A stretch of 64,000 nt of DNA from Oryzias latipes (GCF_002234675.1 NC_019879.2:13210464-13274463); one strand, 5' to 3'; numbered from the stretch's first letter, positions 1 to 10,740 are shown. Program-made: numbers and translations. The notes: a model not told the origin generated them from the sequence alone.

Positions 1-463
1 CAATTGAAACAAATGGAATTTGGCAGCCAAGATAATAATAAACAGCACACATGATTGCACCAAGATACCAGCAAGATGTGTTCCTGTAAATTTCTAATGG
101 CAACAACAGAAGCCCCACGAGAAAATCTGAGACAGCCAGAGAGAGGAGGATGATGTTAGTGGGAGAGTGGAGCTGCCTGGAAGGAAAAACAGATTGACAT
201 TATTTAAATGTAAAACCCATCATAGTATCCACTGAGAAAAAAGCAACAGGAGACATTTATAAACTGTTGTTGTTCAGAAAAAAAATCAACCTAAAGTGGG
301 AGACTGAAATGATGACAAGCAGGTTCAGAACTACAGTGATCACAGAGATGATAGACAAGACAGTGTTAAGAAACATGGCTTTGGTCCATTGAATTGTTAA
401 CTTCCTGCAGGAACTGTTAAGTAGCTGTGGAAAGCAGAACTCTCCTGTGTCCTGGATCTCCAT
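1..463 (-). CDS. TAAR olfactory receptor, copy 1 (3' part beyond the window)
   Basis: Minus-strand class A GPCR of the trace amine-associated receptor family. It is the first of three near-identical copies in the window. Exon 1 is 291-463, with its ATG at 461-463, and encodes the N-terminus with an N-S-S glycosylation site and TM1. It ends in AG|GT. The 114-bp intron is 177-290. Exon 2 starts at 176 and runs off the window at position 1, so only TM2 and the start of TM3 are visible. The visible part is open. Compared with copy 2 it has at least two amino-acid changes near the top of TM3 (Glu to Ala in the LGEIMC segment, Thr to Ser before CWYL). Whether the rest is intact cannot be judged here. 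Confidence 0.9.
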
Positions 464-517
464 GATCAGTGAGATACTGCTTCAGCAGCTCTCTGCTAAA
501 CTTCCTGCTGTAATGCC

Positions 518-525
518 CTTTTATA
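518..525 (-). promoter_or_regulatory. TATA box of TAAR copy 1
   Basis: On the minus strand this reads TATAAAAG, about 55 bases upstream of the ATG at 463. The same motif stands at the same distance before copies 2 and 3. This predicts a short 5' UTR of roughly 30 bases. It is a sequence match only; the start site has not been mapped. Confidence 0.5.
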
Positions 526-1202
526 TTTTACTCACCCTCCCCTCTCCTCCTGTAGTTTCTTAAAAATTCCCTTGACCAATTTCTCTATTGTCATAAGACC
601 CTAAATTTTCTACTTACGCTTTTCTGACCTCCAATCTTAGTTCTATTTTAAATGATTATAAGATTGGTAAATTCTACTGAATGTAAATGTCTCTGTCCAA
701 ATTTGTTGTGTTTCTAGTCTGGGAATGCTGTCTACCTGGTTTGTCCTTGTACTTTAAAAGTTTCGCAACTAGTGCACTGGTTATAACTGCACTCCTTTTG
801 AGTAGTGCATTTTTGTGTGAATCTTCCTCAAAACATCATGCCAATCTGATTCACTGATCTTAATTTGAAAATCAATCTCCCAACCTCATTTAATGACTGA
901 CATTGAAGTTACATTCAGACGTGAAATTAGACCTATCATTGCTAAAAATTTTTTTTTTTTTTGGAGGGATCAAAAATCATGATCTCATCCATCTCATTGT
1001 TTGGAGGTTTGTCTGGAAACCCTGGGATGGATACTGAGACAACTTGCTGAATCTGCCAGGATCTAAAATAAAAAAAAAGTTGGAAGTTTGTACTTACTAG
1101 ATATCTTCTGAAAAGCTGCAAACTTATTTTTATGAAATAAATGATTGAGAGTTGTCAGCCCTGTTTGTTTGGACTAGTAAACTCATTCTTAACAGACCAA
1201 AA
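526..1202. repeat. TAAR upstream flank shared by the three copies
   Basis: Non-coding sequence that aligns closely with 26916-27855 and 60698-61425. It marks the segmental duplication unit. Copies 1 and 3 keep a stretch around 810-850 that copy 2 has lost. I see no gene here. Confidence 0.7.
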
Positions 1203-1821
1203 TGTCATGACCAGAAGGCGGGACGGACCCAGATGCTGAAACCCAGAAGGCCGAGACTGGTAGGTGAGAGGTAAGATATTTATTTGAATTCTTGTTGTTT
1301 CCTGGCGGAGCTGTGGGTAACTTGGCTGCGGCTCTTGACTGGAGGCTCCGGTACCATTCGTGGCGAACTCCCTGAGAGAGAGGGGCGAGACAGAGTCCGT
1401 GGCTGTTGTTCGTGGTGCGTGGCGTGGCTGGAGATCTTGAAGAGAGCAGTGGCTCGGTTCGATGCGTGGCGTGGCTATGAATCTTGTCGAGCACAGAGAC
1501 TGTGGCTCACAATGACAGGCGGCTTCAGCGATGGAGAGCAGTGGATTCTGCTGCTCGCAGTGGTAAGGCTCAGGTGACACTTGTGGCATGAGATGTAAAA
1601 CCTGAAGTGTAGAGGACAAGACAAAGTTAGCTCAGGACGAGACAAGGGGCCAGATGTAGAGAGCTTCAGGTGATAAGGCACCATCAGGGTTAACGAACTG
1701 GCGAAGAATGATGAAGCTGGGTCTCCTTAAGTAGCAGGTGTCTTGATGAGTTGAGTAGTTACAGCTGAGATGAATGAGCAGCAGAGCTGGAGGGGGAGGA
1801 GTCTGACAGGCCACCATGACA
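1203..1821 (-). mobile_element. Solo LTR of a Gypsy chromovirus
   Basis: A 619-bp TG...CA sequence bounded by the 5-bp target duplication CAAAA (1198-1202 and 1822-1826). Read on the minus strand it has the same layout as the complete Gypsy LTR at 4692: TGTCATGGTG start, CCTCCCCCTCC tract, TTAAGGAGA, CGCCAGTTCGTT, GGTGC, and CCAGCATCTGGGTC near the end. No internal Gypsy genes are present, so it is a solo LTR left by LTR-LTR recombination. TAAR copy 2 carries it at the equivalent place; copy 3 has the empty site near 61405. The short ORFs inside are not genes. Confidence 0.82.
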
Positions 1822-1826
1822 CAAAA

Positions 1827-2121
1827 TATGTCCTACATTATGATTAATTTTTTACAGAATTATGAACAATTGGATTGCTAAACGACAAGTTTTTATTTTA
1901 CCCCCAGAAGGAAAGACAGCACAAATCGGCAGTAAAAATAGCTTAAATTGGAAAGACCTAAGCCCATTTCCTGTTTTGGTTACATCAAATGTTCTTTATC
2001 CAAACATACCTTTTTACCATTCCAAATAAATGATGAATGAGTCTTTATATACTTTGTCTAACATCGGAGCCAATTTTTCAGAGGAACTGAATAAAACTCA
2101 CTCGGTAGCCCATCTGGACCT
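1827..2121 (-). pseudogene. LINE reverse-transcriptase fragment
   Basis: Minus-strand remnant of a LINE ORF2. The fuller version in the third duplicate (62157-62345) reads through a KSPGPDGLPSEFY motif, typical of the start of L1/Tx1-type reverse transcriptases. Here it ends abruptly at the Harbinger border. Heavily decayed. Confidence 0.5.
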
Positions 2122-2326
2122 GGGGCCTCATTTATAAAACTTTGCGTAGGATTTGCGTCAGAAGTGGCGTACGGATGAAACATAGGATGTGCGTACGCAC
2201 AGAAATATTCAGATTTATAAAACCGTGCGCACGCACATCCTACGGATCTTTCCCTTGATAAATCACAATCAATTCTAAATGTAGCACAGTTTTTGCGGCT
2301 TCATTACGCGCCCATAGTTGCCCATA

Positions 2327-4050
2327 AATCAGGGGTCTCAAACTCAATTTACCTGGGGGCCACTGAAGGCAGGGTCTAGCTGAGGGAGGGCCACAACTGC
2401 AACACACACACACGCAACTAGTGTTTCTGAGAGCCAATAAATTTGTATGGAACATGTACTATACTATTACTATACTCTCTTATTAACTGTTTTCTGCACA
2501 AAATTTACTTATAAAACTTTGATTCAAATAAAATACGTGAATAAAAAAATCAATAAGTAAATAAATCAGTAATACATTTGTTTATTTATTCTTCTATATC
2601 TGCTGTTTTCTCATTCAAACATCCTTTTTAACACAGTTCAGTTAACACTGTTGAATTTTAACTATTAAACGCTAAAGAAGACTTAAATTCTACAGTTCTG
2701 TAAATCCATCAATGGTTCTTCTGAACACGGCTTCTCTTGTCTTTTTCTCACTGATGGACACTTGGCAGCACTTCCTCCCAAACAGCTGAGATCCTCAGTG
2801 TGGTTGAAGATGATTGTCAGTAAATCTGTACTGGACTTATTGAAATTGATGTTGGAGACGTCAGAGAGGATGTGCTCCCAATTCTGAGTCCGTGTTGAAT
2901 TTTATTTAATTTTTTTAAGTTTACTCTTTAAACCACAAATCAGTAAAGGAGAAACAAAATTCAGTAACCATTTTTGGATTTTCTTTCTTATGACCTTTTG
3001 CACATTTAAACCCCGGTCACAAGTTATTGTAGAGCAGCCGGTCAGCCACTCCTATATTTTTATAAAAAACGGATGGAAATTCATGTTGGCAACACTAAAT
3101 ATGTGCAGCCAAGATGCACAATAAGCCTGTTTGAGATCACTCAGGTGGAGGAAATGTGGCAACAGATCACCTGGTGTGTGACGGATGTTTCTGCTTTTCC
3201 TCCAACATCACCTGTCAATCATCACAAAAATATCAGGAGAAAGGGGCGGGAGCAGCAAGGCCCCAACCTGAGCGAACGCAGCTGGAAATGTAATACTTTA
3301 CTGACTGCAAGCCGCCAATTGACTACAAAACAATGCATTGTGGGAAATGTCTCCTGACGGTTTTTGTAGTTGAGTGATCAATTAAAATCATATAAAATAC
3401 CTATTGATTAAAAAAAGGCTACATACTTTACAAACCTTCAAATCAATATAAAAGACATAATAACACAGATCATACTGAGGGGGAGAGGCATATTAAAACT
3501 AAATTGAATTTTAAGGAAAACTCCAACTTCCTGTCCTCCTTCAGTCTCACAGCAGATTCGCCTTCACCACCCCCACCCCCCCCACCCCCCCTCTGCGCGC
3601 CTGGTCTCCCCAACATACAGACGCGGCGCTGTTTCATCTCAAACACGTCTACCGTTGCATTTTCATACGTCACACGTATTTTCAGTGTGTCTGAGACTAG
3701 ATGGTGGTGTTTTTTTTCTGCGCAGCGACCCGACTCTCCTGTGGGAGCGGAGAGACCCGTTTGGTCGCGTTGAACGCCGCCGCACGCCTAACCGTAACCA
3801 TAACCTTCCTTCGTGTCTATGCGACCCAGAAAAAAGTTCAGGATCCGCTGCATGGATCTAGAAAATTACGAGCGAATAAATACGTTCTAATAAGGAAAGT
3901 AAGGAACTCCTTAATGTGGACCGGGGAGGGGGCTGTCAGGTTTCTTGTCTTAAATATTTTCCTGCTTTCAAGCCCGGTAATTGTCCCGCCCCCAAGAGTC
4001 ATTTACCCCACTGTGATTGGTTGGTTGTCAGCGCCGCGAACACTGAAAAG
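2327..4050. other. Inserted block inside the Harbinger, hAT-like left end
   Basis: The shorter Harbinger copy has only about 30 bases at this place. The block opens with CAGGGGTCTCAAACTC, which resembles the terminus of fish hAT elements, but I cannot find a matching inverted end. It includes a short CA tract (about 2403-2416) and a C-rich tract (about 3565-3590). I do not recognise a gene in it. Some of the sequence replaced is also deleted. Confidence 0.35.
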
Positions 4051-4074
4051 GTGTCATTGATTGATTCCGAAGTC

Positions 4075-4476
4075 ATGGCAAAGACAGAGAGGAAATCAAA
4101 AAAACGTAACTTTACTCAATGTGAAGTAAAAGTTATCGTTGGCGAGGTGGAAAAGAGGAGAAAAATGTTGTTTGGACAGCACAGTGTGGGCATTACTAAT
4201 GCCAAAAAGGCACTTGAGTGGCAAACGGTGGCAGACGCCGTAAATGCTGTAGCCTCACAACCTCGTGGCCGAAATAAAAAAGAAATGGTCGGAAATCAAA
4301 GTCGACGCAAAAAAACGTCTAGCACTCCATCGCCAGAGTGTGTCTGCCACGGGTGGGGGAAAGTTGACCCCTCTTAATGAGAGACTGGCGGCAATTATTG
4401 GGGAATCCCTATTACGTGGAGTGGTGACTGAGGCGGAGGTGGGACACCGATGCGCCAGATGCACCGGGTGACACAG
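4075..4476 (+). pseudogene. Myb/SANT-like DNA-binding protein of Harbinger (NAIF1-like), exon 1
   Basis: From the ATG at 4075 the product begins with a Lys/Arg-rich stretch. It then has the Myb/SANT-like trihelix pattern: NFT..EV..IV.EVEKRR..LFG.HS.GITN..K..EW..VADAVNAV. In the Harbinger superfamily such a protein brings the transposase to the element ends. The reading frame breaks around 4262, where the continuing helix (AEIKKKWSEIKVDAKKR) is found one frame away, and again around 4437 compared with the sister copy. A donor-like GTAGG follows at 4477, and a C-terminal coiled-coil exon lies near 10509-10740. Probably inactive. Confidence 0.6.
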
Positions 4477-4691
4477 GTAGGAGAAATAATAAAAATGAAT
4501 GCAGTCAAGTCACATGCAGGCTACACCAGTGGTCCCAAACCTTTTTGTCACCGCGGACCGGTACAACGCAAGACACGTTTACCGCGGACCAGTGGGGGGG
4601 GGGGGTGTTGGTGAGGGGTATAAAAGAAATCAATCAATCAATAAATCCATATTTTAAATAGGTTTCTTGATACTGCTTGTTAAGGGCAGAT

Positions 4692-5237
4692 TGACATGGT
4701 GCCTCTGTCGGCCTCCTCCCCCTCTCCTCTCCGCTTGGCTGCTGATTCTCAACACCTGCGACCACTTACCTCATCACCTCATCCGCCTTCATAAGGAGCC
4801 ACAGGATCATCAGTCTTCGCCAGTCCGTTGCCCCTGATGGTGCATAGTTGGTCCTCAAGTCAAGCTACTGTTCGTTTTCGCTACGTCAAGCCTATGACTA
4901 AACCTGTCTCTCTCTCTACTCACCCTCAGGAATCCAGTACCACGAGTGGTCGCTCGAATCAGTTCCCAGCCGTTCTCATCAGTCTGTCCTCTCCTGCGGT
5001 CCCACCACGAGCCTCTGCCTCATCAAGTGTCTCCACCTTCGTCAACATCGGCCTACGGAGAAATCCACCAGTGACGCCACTAACTTCTGTCTTTCAGTTC
5101 GGAACCGACATCTGGACCTGCTCACGTTCAGCTCTCTGCTCCTCGTATTAAAACTCTTACCCGCCAACGTTCGCCTCCCGCTGTGTTTCTTCTGGGTTCC
5201 AGCATCTGGGTTCGAAAAGTGTTCTGTAGCCATGACA
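4692..5237 (+). repeat. 5' LTR of the complete Gypsy
   Basis: 546 bp, TGACATGGTG...TAGCCATGACA. It includes a TTCATAAGGAG stretch before the predicted transcript start at 4819 and ATTAAA at 5148, a likely poly(A) signal. The Gag start codon overlaps the last six bases of the LTR. Confidence 0.96.
4819..4829 (+). promoter_or_regulatory. Predicted self-primer at the RNA 5' end
   Basis: GCCAGTCCGTT is the exact reverse complement of the 11 bases at 5239-5249 just behind the LTR. In Tf1-type elements the first 11 bases of the transcript fold back and prime minus-strand synthesis. This predicts that the R region, and so transcription, starts here. Confidence 0.72.
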
Positions 5238-5238
5238 G

Positions 5239-5249
5239 AACGGACTGGC
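5239..5249 (+). other. Primer-binding site (self-priming)
   Basis: AACGGACTGGC, starting two bases after the LTR end and inside the Gag reading frame. It does not resemble a usual tRNA 3' end. It pairs perfectly over 11 bases with 4819-4829. Confidence 0.72.
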
Positions 5250-6220
5250 CTTAATCCCAACCCAGCTGACCCAGAAGGACTCAGATTAGCCGTTTCCCAA
5301 CAAGGCATTATGCTGGGACGTCAAGCGGACGCTCTGTCGCAAATGGCGGCTGCCCAGCAGGATCTCTTTCATCGCCTAGATGGTATGACCCAGACCTTAC
5401 ATGAACTAACCAGCCAGTTTTCCCAGGTTTCGCCTGCCACAGTCCATACTCCTGTCGTCCCAGTTCCTTCCGCTTCCGGAGTGCCGGCCGCAACCGAAAA
5501 CATCCGACTCCAACCGGAACCTTTCTTCGGGGAGGTGGAAGCCTGCGGAGGATTTTTGCTGCAGTGCCAGTTAATATGTCAACAAGCTCCCCGATTCTAC
5601 CAGTCCGACCACAGTAAGATCACCCTTGTCATTAATTCTCTATGAAGTAAAGCTCTCCAGTGGGCCCAAGCTTTTCTCTCTGCCAATCCCATCTCTCACC
5701 TGTCTTACGAGCGATTCCTCGGCGAATTCCGCCTGATATTCGACCAACCTCGTAAACAGGAAGAGGCTACCCGGCGGCTGCTCGCACTCAAACAGCGGAA
5801 CCGTGCTGTTAGCGATCACGTCATCGATTTCCGCATTCTAGCGGTTGAAGCTGGCTGGCCCGATCTGGCCCTCAAAGGCGTTTTTTACCAGTCCTTGAAT
5901 GAACAAATTAAAGACCACCTTTGTTCTCAACCGGAAGCACGATCCTTTGAGGAGTTAGTGTCCGCCGCTCTCCGGTCGGACGTTAGGATACGTGAGCGCC
6001 AAAAAGAACGAGGTCATCCGGCTCCACGTCCCCCGACTAAGTCCATCCACGCTCCACCGATCGATCCAGGCCTGTATGCTGCTGAGCGTCCTGTCCCCTC
6101 CAAGACTATGGAGGAACCCATGCAGATCGGCCACTCAAGGCTGTCAGAAGAGGAACGGCGCAAAAGACGCGAAGCTGGAGCCTGTTTTTACTGCGGGGCT
6201 AAAGGCCATCTAGTCTCAGG

Positions 6221-9200
6221 ATGTCCAGTTCGTTTAAACTTCCCAGCCCCTCGCTAGACGACAGGCCGCGAGGGGAGTTATCTGCCACAGATTCTGGTAA
6301 AGAATTCATGTATTTACCTGTCAAGTTATGCCTCGATCGCCAAGTTCATGAACTCAGGGCCCTCGTAGATTCTGGGGCGGAACAGAGCTTAATTGACTTT
6401 CGTGTAGTTAACCACTTGTCTATCCCCACAGAGCCCCTAGAAAACCCCATTGAAGCCTCGGGCCTCGGGGGACAACACCTGTCCCGTATTACCCATCGCA
6501 CCAAGCCCATTCTCCTCGTCACGTCAGGTAACCATAGGGAATCAGTTCAGTTTTACATCACCCAGTCCGCCCATACCCCCATAGTGTTAGGGTTCACCTG
6601 GCTCAGATTACATAATCCCCAATTTAACTGGGCTCAGGGATCTGTCACTCAGTGGAGTCCTTATTGCCTTGCAAACTGTTTACTGTCCGCTGTTCCCCGT
6701 GTTCCCCCCACAGATACCGAGAGTCCCGCCTCAGTAGATCTGGTTTCCATTCCATCTTGTTATCACGACTTAAAAGCAGTTTTCAGCAAATCTAAGGCTA
6801 GCGCTCTTCCCCCGCATAGACCTTACGATTGCGCCATTACTCTCCTTCCTGGCGCTCCTTTACCTAAGGGGCGGCTGTTCAACCTGTCCGGTCCCGAAAG
6901 AAGCGCCATGGAACAGTACATCCAGGAAGCGCTCTCGTTAGGTCACATACGACCCTCTTCCTCCCCTGTGGGGGCTGGTTTTTTCTTCGTGGCTAAGAAA
7001 GATAAGACACTCAGGCCCTGCATCGACTACCGCGAACTAAATCAGATCACCGTCAAAGATAAATATTCCTTGCCTTTAATCACGTCTGTTTTTGACTCTC
7101 TTCAACAAGCCCGTATCTTCACGAAATTAGACCTCCGCAATGCGTACCATCTGGTTCGTATCAAGGAAGGCGACGAATGGAAGACTGCATTTAAAACCCC
7201 CTTAGGGCACTATGAATATTTGGTCATGCCCTTTGGCCTCACCAACGCCCCTGCAGTCTTCCAGCGGTTGGTCAACGACGTTCTCCGTGACTTCCTTAAT
7301 CGCTTCATTTTCGTCTACCTTGATGACATTCTCATCTATTCCCATGATCAGGCCCAGCATGAACATCACGTACGTCTCGTGCTTGAGAGGCTTTTGGAAA
7401 ACCAACTCTATGTAAAATTCGAGAAATGCGAATTTCATGTTCCAACCGTTCAGTTTCTCGGCTACGTCATCGAGGCAGGTTGCATCCGACCTGACCCCTC
7501 TAAGATAGAGGCCGTCGCCAACTGGGCACCTCCAGACACACGGAAAAAACTTCAGCAGTTCTTAGGCTTCGCCAACTTTTATAGGCGATTTATCAGGAAT
7601 TACAGCAGCATCGCTTCTCCTCTCACACGCCTTACTTCCACTACTCATCCCTTTGCCTGGTCTTCTGAAGCCCAACAAGCCTTCGACAAACTGAAGGACC
7701 TTTTCGTATCCGCACCCATCCTCATCCAACCTGATCCATCTCGTCAATTCATTGTCGAGGTGGACGCTTCTGATACCGGTGTGGGTGCCGTCCTCTCCCA
7801 AAAAGAGGCCTCAACTGACAAATTAAAACCTTGTGCTTATTTTTCACGAAAACTATCACCAGCAGAAAGAAACTATGATGTCGGCAACCGGGAACTACTT
7901 GCCATCAAGCTGGCATTGGAGGAATGGCGTCACTGGTTGGAGGGAGCAGAACAGCCATTCATCGTGTGGACAGACCACAAGAACCTGGCCTATCTCCGCT
8001 CAGCCAAACGACTCAACTCCAGGCAAGCTCGTTGGTGTCTTTTTTTTGACCGCTTCAATTTTGTGATCACCTACAGACCCGGATCCCGAAATATCAAGCC
8101 TGACGCCCTGTCCCGAAAATACAGTCCATCAGAACGCGCCCCGGCCACCATCCTTCCTTCCACCTGCGTCATCGGAACCCTCACGTGGGACATCGAGAAC
8201 AAGGTACTCCAAGCCCTGAGAGACAATGATGACCTCCCTCCTGTCCCCAGGGGTACCTTGTTCGTCCCTGCTGATCTCCGGTCCGAGGTCATCACCTGGG
8301 GGCATACTTCCCGCTTGGCTTGCCATGGGGGGGTTCACCGGACTCTGAACCTCATCCGCAAAAGGTTCCATTGGCCTGCCATGGAAAAGGACGTGCGGGA
8401 GTATGTCGCTGCCTGCTCCACGTGCGCCCGATCAAAATCCTCATCCTCAGCTCCGGCAGGTCTGCTTCATCCTCTCCCCACTCCCAATCGACCCTGGTCC
8501 CATCTTGCCATTGATTTCGTCACCGGTCTCCCCCCGTCACACGGTAACACTACTGTCCTCACTGTTATTGATCGTTTTTCGAAAATGGCTCACTTCATTC
8601 CCCTTCCTCAACTCCCCACGGCCACTGAAACTGCTGACCTGATGGTCAAACACGTTTTTCGCCACCATGGCATCCCTATGGACATTGTCTCCGACCGTGG
8701 CCCTCAATTCACGTCACAAGTGTGGAAGGCTTTCTGCTCGGCCTTGGGGGCCACGGTCAGTCTCTCGTCTGGTTATCATCCCCAGTCAAATGGCCAAGCG
8801 GAGAGAGCGAACCAGGAGCTGGAGGCAGCTCTCCGCTGTCTGGCGGCACAGAATGAAAAGGACTGGTCCACCTTCCTGGTATGGATAGAGTACGCCCATA
8901 ACACTCATCCTTCATCTGCCACCGGGATCTCTCCTTTTGAGGCCGCCCTAGGGTACTCACCACCTCTGTTTCCATCCCAGGAGTTGGATCTGGCAGTGCC
9001 TTCCGTCCAACATCACCTCCAGCGTTGTCAACGCGTCTGGACTCAGACGAAGGCCGCTCTCCTCCGCACCAAGGAGAGCAACTGCCGGATCGCCAACCGT
9101 CGCAGGGTGGTGGGACCCGACTATCAACCAGGTCAGAGGGTTTGGCTCTCTACTCGCAATATCCCCATTCAGGCATCTTCCAAGAAACTGGCTCCCCGAT

Positions 9201-9553
9201 TCATCGGTCCTTACGTCATAGACAAGCTCATCAACCCTACCTGTGTCCGTCTTCGTTTGCCCAAAGCCCTGAAGGTCCACCCGTCGTTTCACATCTCCCA
9301 GATCAAGCCAGTCCAGGACAGTCCTCTGTGCCCGCCGTCCACTTCCCCACCGCCCGCCCGGGTCATCGACGGCGCTCCGGCCTATGACGTCAGCCGGATT
9401 TTGGACGTCCGTCGGAGGGGTCGTGGATTCCAGTTCCTGGTCGACTGGGTGGGCTACGGTCCGGAGGAGCGCTCATGGATTCCCCGCTCGTTTATTTTGG
9501 ACCCCTCTCTCATTGAGGATTTCTACCGTGCCCACCCTGATCGCCGCCCTTGA
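6221..9553 (+). CDS. pol: Pol polyprotein of the complete Gypsy (PR-RT-RH-IN-chromodomain)
   Basis: An intact 1110-residue frame. The aspartic protease has LVDSGAEQS near residue 50. The reverse transcriptase spans about 230-420, with the YLDDILIYS active site near 366. RNase H follows with [16 protein letters not shown] near 511, NRELLAI and WTDHKNL. Integrase has an HHCC zinc region (H...H...C..C near 700-735) and a core with Asp in AIDFVTG (about 763), Asp in [10 protein letters not shown] (about 823) and Glu in GQAERAN (about 860). A C-terminal chromodomain covers about 1055-1105 ([11 protein letters not shown]...[15 protein letters not shown]), which in chromoviruses guides integration to marked histones. 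Translation probably enters by the frameshift at 6233 rather than at the ATG at 6221. All catalytic residues that I can see are present. Confidence 0.97.
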   Translation: MSSSFKLPSPSLDDRPRGELSATDSGKEFMYLPVKLCLDRQVHELRALVDSGAEQSLIDFRVVNHLSIPTEPLENPIEASGLGGQHLSRITHRTKPILLVTSGNHRESVQFYITQSAHTPIVLGFTWLRLHNPQFNWAQGSVTQWSPYCLANCLLSAVPRVPPTDTESPASVDLVSIPSCYHDLKAVFSKSKASALPPHRPYDCAITLLPGAPLPKGRLFNLSGPERSAMEQYIQEALSLGHIRPSSSPVGAGFFFVAKKDKTLRPCIDYRELNQITVKDKYSLPLITSVFDSLQQARIFTKLDLRNAYHLVRIKEGDEWKTAFKTPLGHYEYLVMPFGLTNAPAVFQRLVNDVLRDFLNRFIFVYLDDILIYSHDQAQHEHHVRLVLERLLENQLYVKFEKCEFHVPTVQFLGYVIEAGCIRPDPSKIEAVANWAPPDTRKKLQQFLGFANFYRRFIRNYSSIASPLTRLTSTTHPFAWSSEAQQAFDKLKDLFVSAPILIQPDPSRQFIVEVDASDTGVGAVLSQKEASTDKLKPCAYFSRKLSPAERNYDVGNRELLAIKLALEEWRHWLEGAEQPFIVWTDHKNLAYLRSAKRLNSRQARWCLFFDRFNFVITYRPGSRNIKPDALSRKYSPSERAPATILPSTCVIGTLTWDIENKVLQALRDNDDLPPVPRGTLFVPADLRSEVITWGHTSRLACHGGVHRTLNLIRKRFHWPAMEKDVREYVAACSTCARSKSSSSAPAGLLHPLPTPNRPWSHLAIDFVTGLPPSHGNTTVLTVIDRFSKMAHFIPLPQLPTATETADLMVKHVFRHHGIPMDIVSDRGPQFTSQVWKAFCSALGATVSLSSGYHPQSNGQAERANQELEAALRCLAAQNEKDWSTFLVWIEYAHNTHPSSATGISPFEAALGYSPPLFPSQELDLAVPSVQHHLQRCQRVWTQTKAALLRTKESNCRIANRRRVVGPDYQPGQRVWLSTRNIPIQASSKKLAPRFIGPYVIDKLINPTCVRLRLPKALKVHPSFHISQIKPVQDSPLCPPSTSPPPARVIDGAPAYDVSRILDVRRRGRGFQFLVDWVGYGPEERSWIPRSFILDPSLIEDFYRAHPDRRP
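6233..6239 (+). promoter_or_regulatory. Gag-Pol -1 frameshift site UUUAAAC
   Basis: In the Gag frame the codons read CGT TTA AAC, which presents the heptamer T TTA AAC in the correct X XXY YYZ phase. It lies within the only window where the Pol frame is open and Gag has not ended (6203-6257). A -1 slip moves exactly into the Pol frame. UUUAAAC is an established strong slippery heptamer. Whether a stimulatory structure follows was not computed. Confidence 0.78.
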
Positions 9554-9570
9554 CCGCCTGGAGGCGGTTG

Positions 9571-9585
9571 TTGAGGGGGGGGTAC
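9571..9585 (+). other. Polypurine tract
   Basis: A GAGGGGGGGGG run followed by TAC directly before the 3' LTR at 9586. This is the expected primer for plus-strand synthesis. Decayed relatives show the same feature, grown to 20 G at 31501-31520. Confidence 0.72.
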
Positions 9586-10131
9586 TGACATGGTGCCTCT
9601 GTCGGCCTCCTCCCCCTCTCCTCTCCGCTTGGCTGCTGATTCTCAACACCTGCGACCACTTACCTCATCACCTCATCCGCCTTCATAAGGAGCCACAGGA
9701 TCATCAGTCTTCGCCAGTCCGTTGCCCCTGATGGTGCATAGTTGGTCCTCAAGTCAAGCTACTGTTCGTTTTCGCTACGTCAAGCCTATGACTAAACCTG
9801 TCTCTCTCTCTACTCACCCTCAGGAATCCAGTACCACGAGTGGTCGCTCGAATCAGTTCCCAGCCGTTCTCATCAGTCTGTCCTCTCCTGCGGTCCCACC
9901 ACGAGCCTCTGCCTCATCAAGTGTCTCCACCTTCGTCAACATCGGCCTACGGAGAAATCCACCAGTGACGCCACTAACTTCTGTCTTTCAGTTCGGAACC
10001 GACATCTGGACCTGCTCACGTTCAGCTCTCTGCTCCTCGTATTAAAACTCTTACCCGCCAACGTTCGCCTCCCGCTGTGTTTCTTCTGGGTTCCAGCATC
10101 TGGGTTCGAAAAGTGTTCTGTAGCCATGACA
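9586..10131 (+). repeat. 3' LTR of the complete Gypsy
   Basis: 546 bp. By eye it matches the 5' LTR base for base, and the 107-residue ORF in both is identical. That ORF is not a gene. Confidence 0.96.
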
Positions 10132-10508
10132 CAGATTTCCCTTTTTTAGCGGGTGCAGGTTCCTCTTCTGTTCCTTTCATTGGTCCGATTCCCCTTGTCA
10201 AAGCAACTTTCTAAAGAAGTTTGTTTTTTGCTCATTTTGGTTGTTTGGGTTTAATTTTATCACGTGATGTTTGGTGTTGCGACTTTGACATGCGTTAAGT
10301 GTGACGGATGTGACGGATTTTTTTCGAAAAAAAAACAATAAAATGGAAATTATTTTTTCTGTCTGTGCGTCCCGGTGCCAAAATTTCCCGCGGCCCGGTG
10401 CCAAGTGTCCCGCGCCTGGTACCGGTCCGCGGCCCAGTGGTTGGGGACCACTGGGCTACACAATTACAGTTTATTAATATAGAACAATTTTATTTTAGTT
10501 GCTAGGTG

Positions 10509-10740
10509 TTCCAGCGGGGCCAGTGATTACGATGCTGCAGCTGAGCAGCCGTCTGGACCCAGTGTCTCCACGGCACGCAGATCTCAACCCTCCAGCAGTG
10601 GACGTGTCCTCACCGATGCAGTCCTTGAAATGCAGAGGGAAGTAATTAGTTCAATCAGAGAGGTGGCCAAGCAGTTGGGCGAAATCAAGACTGCCCTGAC
10701 TGAAATAAACTGCACGATGAGGGAATTCTTGAATAAATAA
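10509..10740 (+). pseudogene. C-terminal exon of the Harbinger Myb/SANT-like protein
   Basis: In one frame this reads a Ser/Ala-rich linker, then a helical tail VLEMQREVISSIREV...IKTALTEINCTMREF ending in a stop at 10738-10740. This is like the tail of NAIF1-like Harbinger proteins. A TGCTAG acceptor-like site precedes it. The phase does not join cleanly to the decayed exon at 4075-4476. The hAT insertion (4527-10453) sits in the intron. Confidence 0.5.

Larger units (their letters stand above)
5232..6257 (+). pseudogene. Gag of the complete Gypsy, one in-frame stop
   Basis: Structural protein that would form the retrotransposon particle. The frame opens at ATG 5232, whose first bases lie in the LTR. 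After a variable N-terminal part comes the capsid-like region (LQPEPFFGEVEACGGFLLQC..., then ALQWAQAFL and FDQPRKQEEATRRL). Near the C-terminus is a zinc knuckle [14 protein letters not shown] (C-x2-C-x4-H-x4-C, about 6180-6222). A TGA at 5643-5645 interrupts the frame. The decayed copy near 16048 has an Arg codon here, so a single C-to-T change at a CpG is the likely cause. The frame stays open afterwards to the TAG at 6255. In this copy only a 137-residue Gag piece would be made. Confidence 0.87.
4692..10131 (+). mobile_element. Complete Ty3/Gypsy chromovirus (Tf1/sushi type)
   Basis: A 5440-bp LTR retrotransposon with a 5-bp target duplication CAGAT (4687-4691 and 10132-10136). It has 546-bp LTRs that read as identical, a Gag with a CCHC zinc knuckle, and a Pol in the order protease, reverse transcriptase, RNase H, integrase, chromodomain. 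There is no env gene. The chromodomain at the Pol end, the -1 gag-pol shift and the self-priming layout place it in the vertebrate Tf1/sushi group. Identical LTRs mean a very recent insertion. The only clear lesion is one stop codon in Gag. Related decayed copies in the window are at 15905-18795, 29895-32065 and several solo LTRs. Confidence 0.97.
4527..10453 (+). mobile_element. Short hAT-type element interrupted by a Gypsy
   Basis: The termini are CAGTGGTCCC...and ...GGGGACCACTG, with GC-rich subterminal sequence (CCGCGGACCGGT) at both sides. It is flanked by a perfect 8-bp duplication GGCTACAC (4519-4526 and 10454-10461), the hAT hallmark. Without the Gypsy at 4692-10131 the element is only about 490 bp and has no transposase. 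The sister Harbinger at 28780-29894 keeps the left end of the same insertion, so it is older than the duplication of copies 1 and 2. Confidence 0.87.

Noticed and set aside
1155..1619. 154-residue ORF conserved near two TAAR genes (also 27842-28276)
   Set aside because: It lies across a solo LTR bounded by a 5-bp target duplication; the conservation reflects the segmental duplication, not coding function.
4828..5151. 107-residue ORF, repeated at 9722-10045
   Set aside because: It lies entirely inside the Gypsy LTRs, is identical in both because the LTRs are, and has no domain.
7202..7438. Minus-strand ORF inside Gypsy Pol, and similar shadows to 9387
   Set aside because: These are antisense or shifted frames of an intact Pol gene with clear catalytic motifs.
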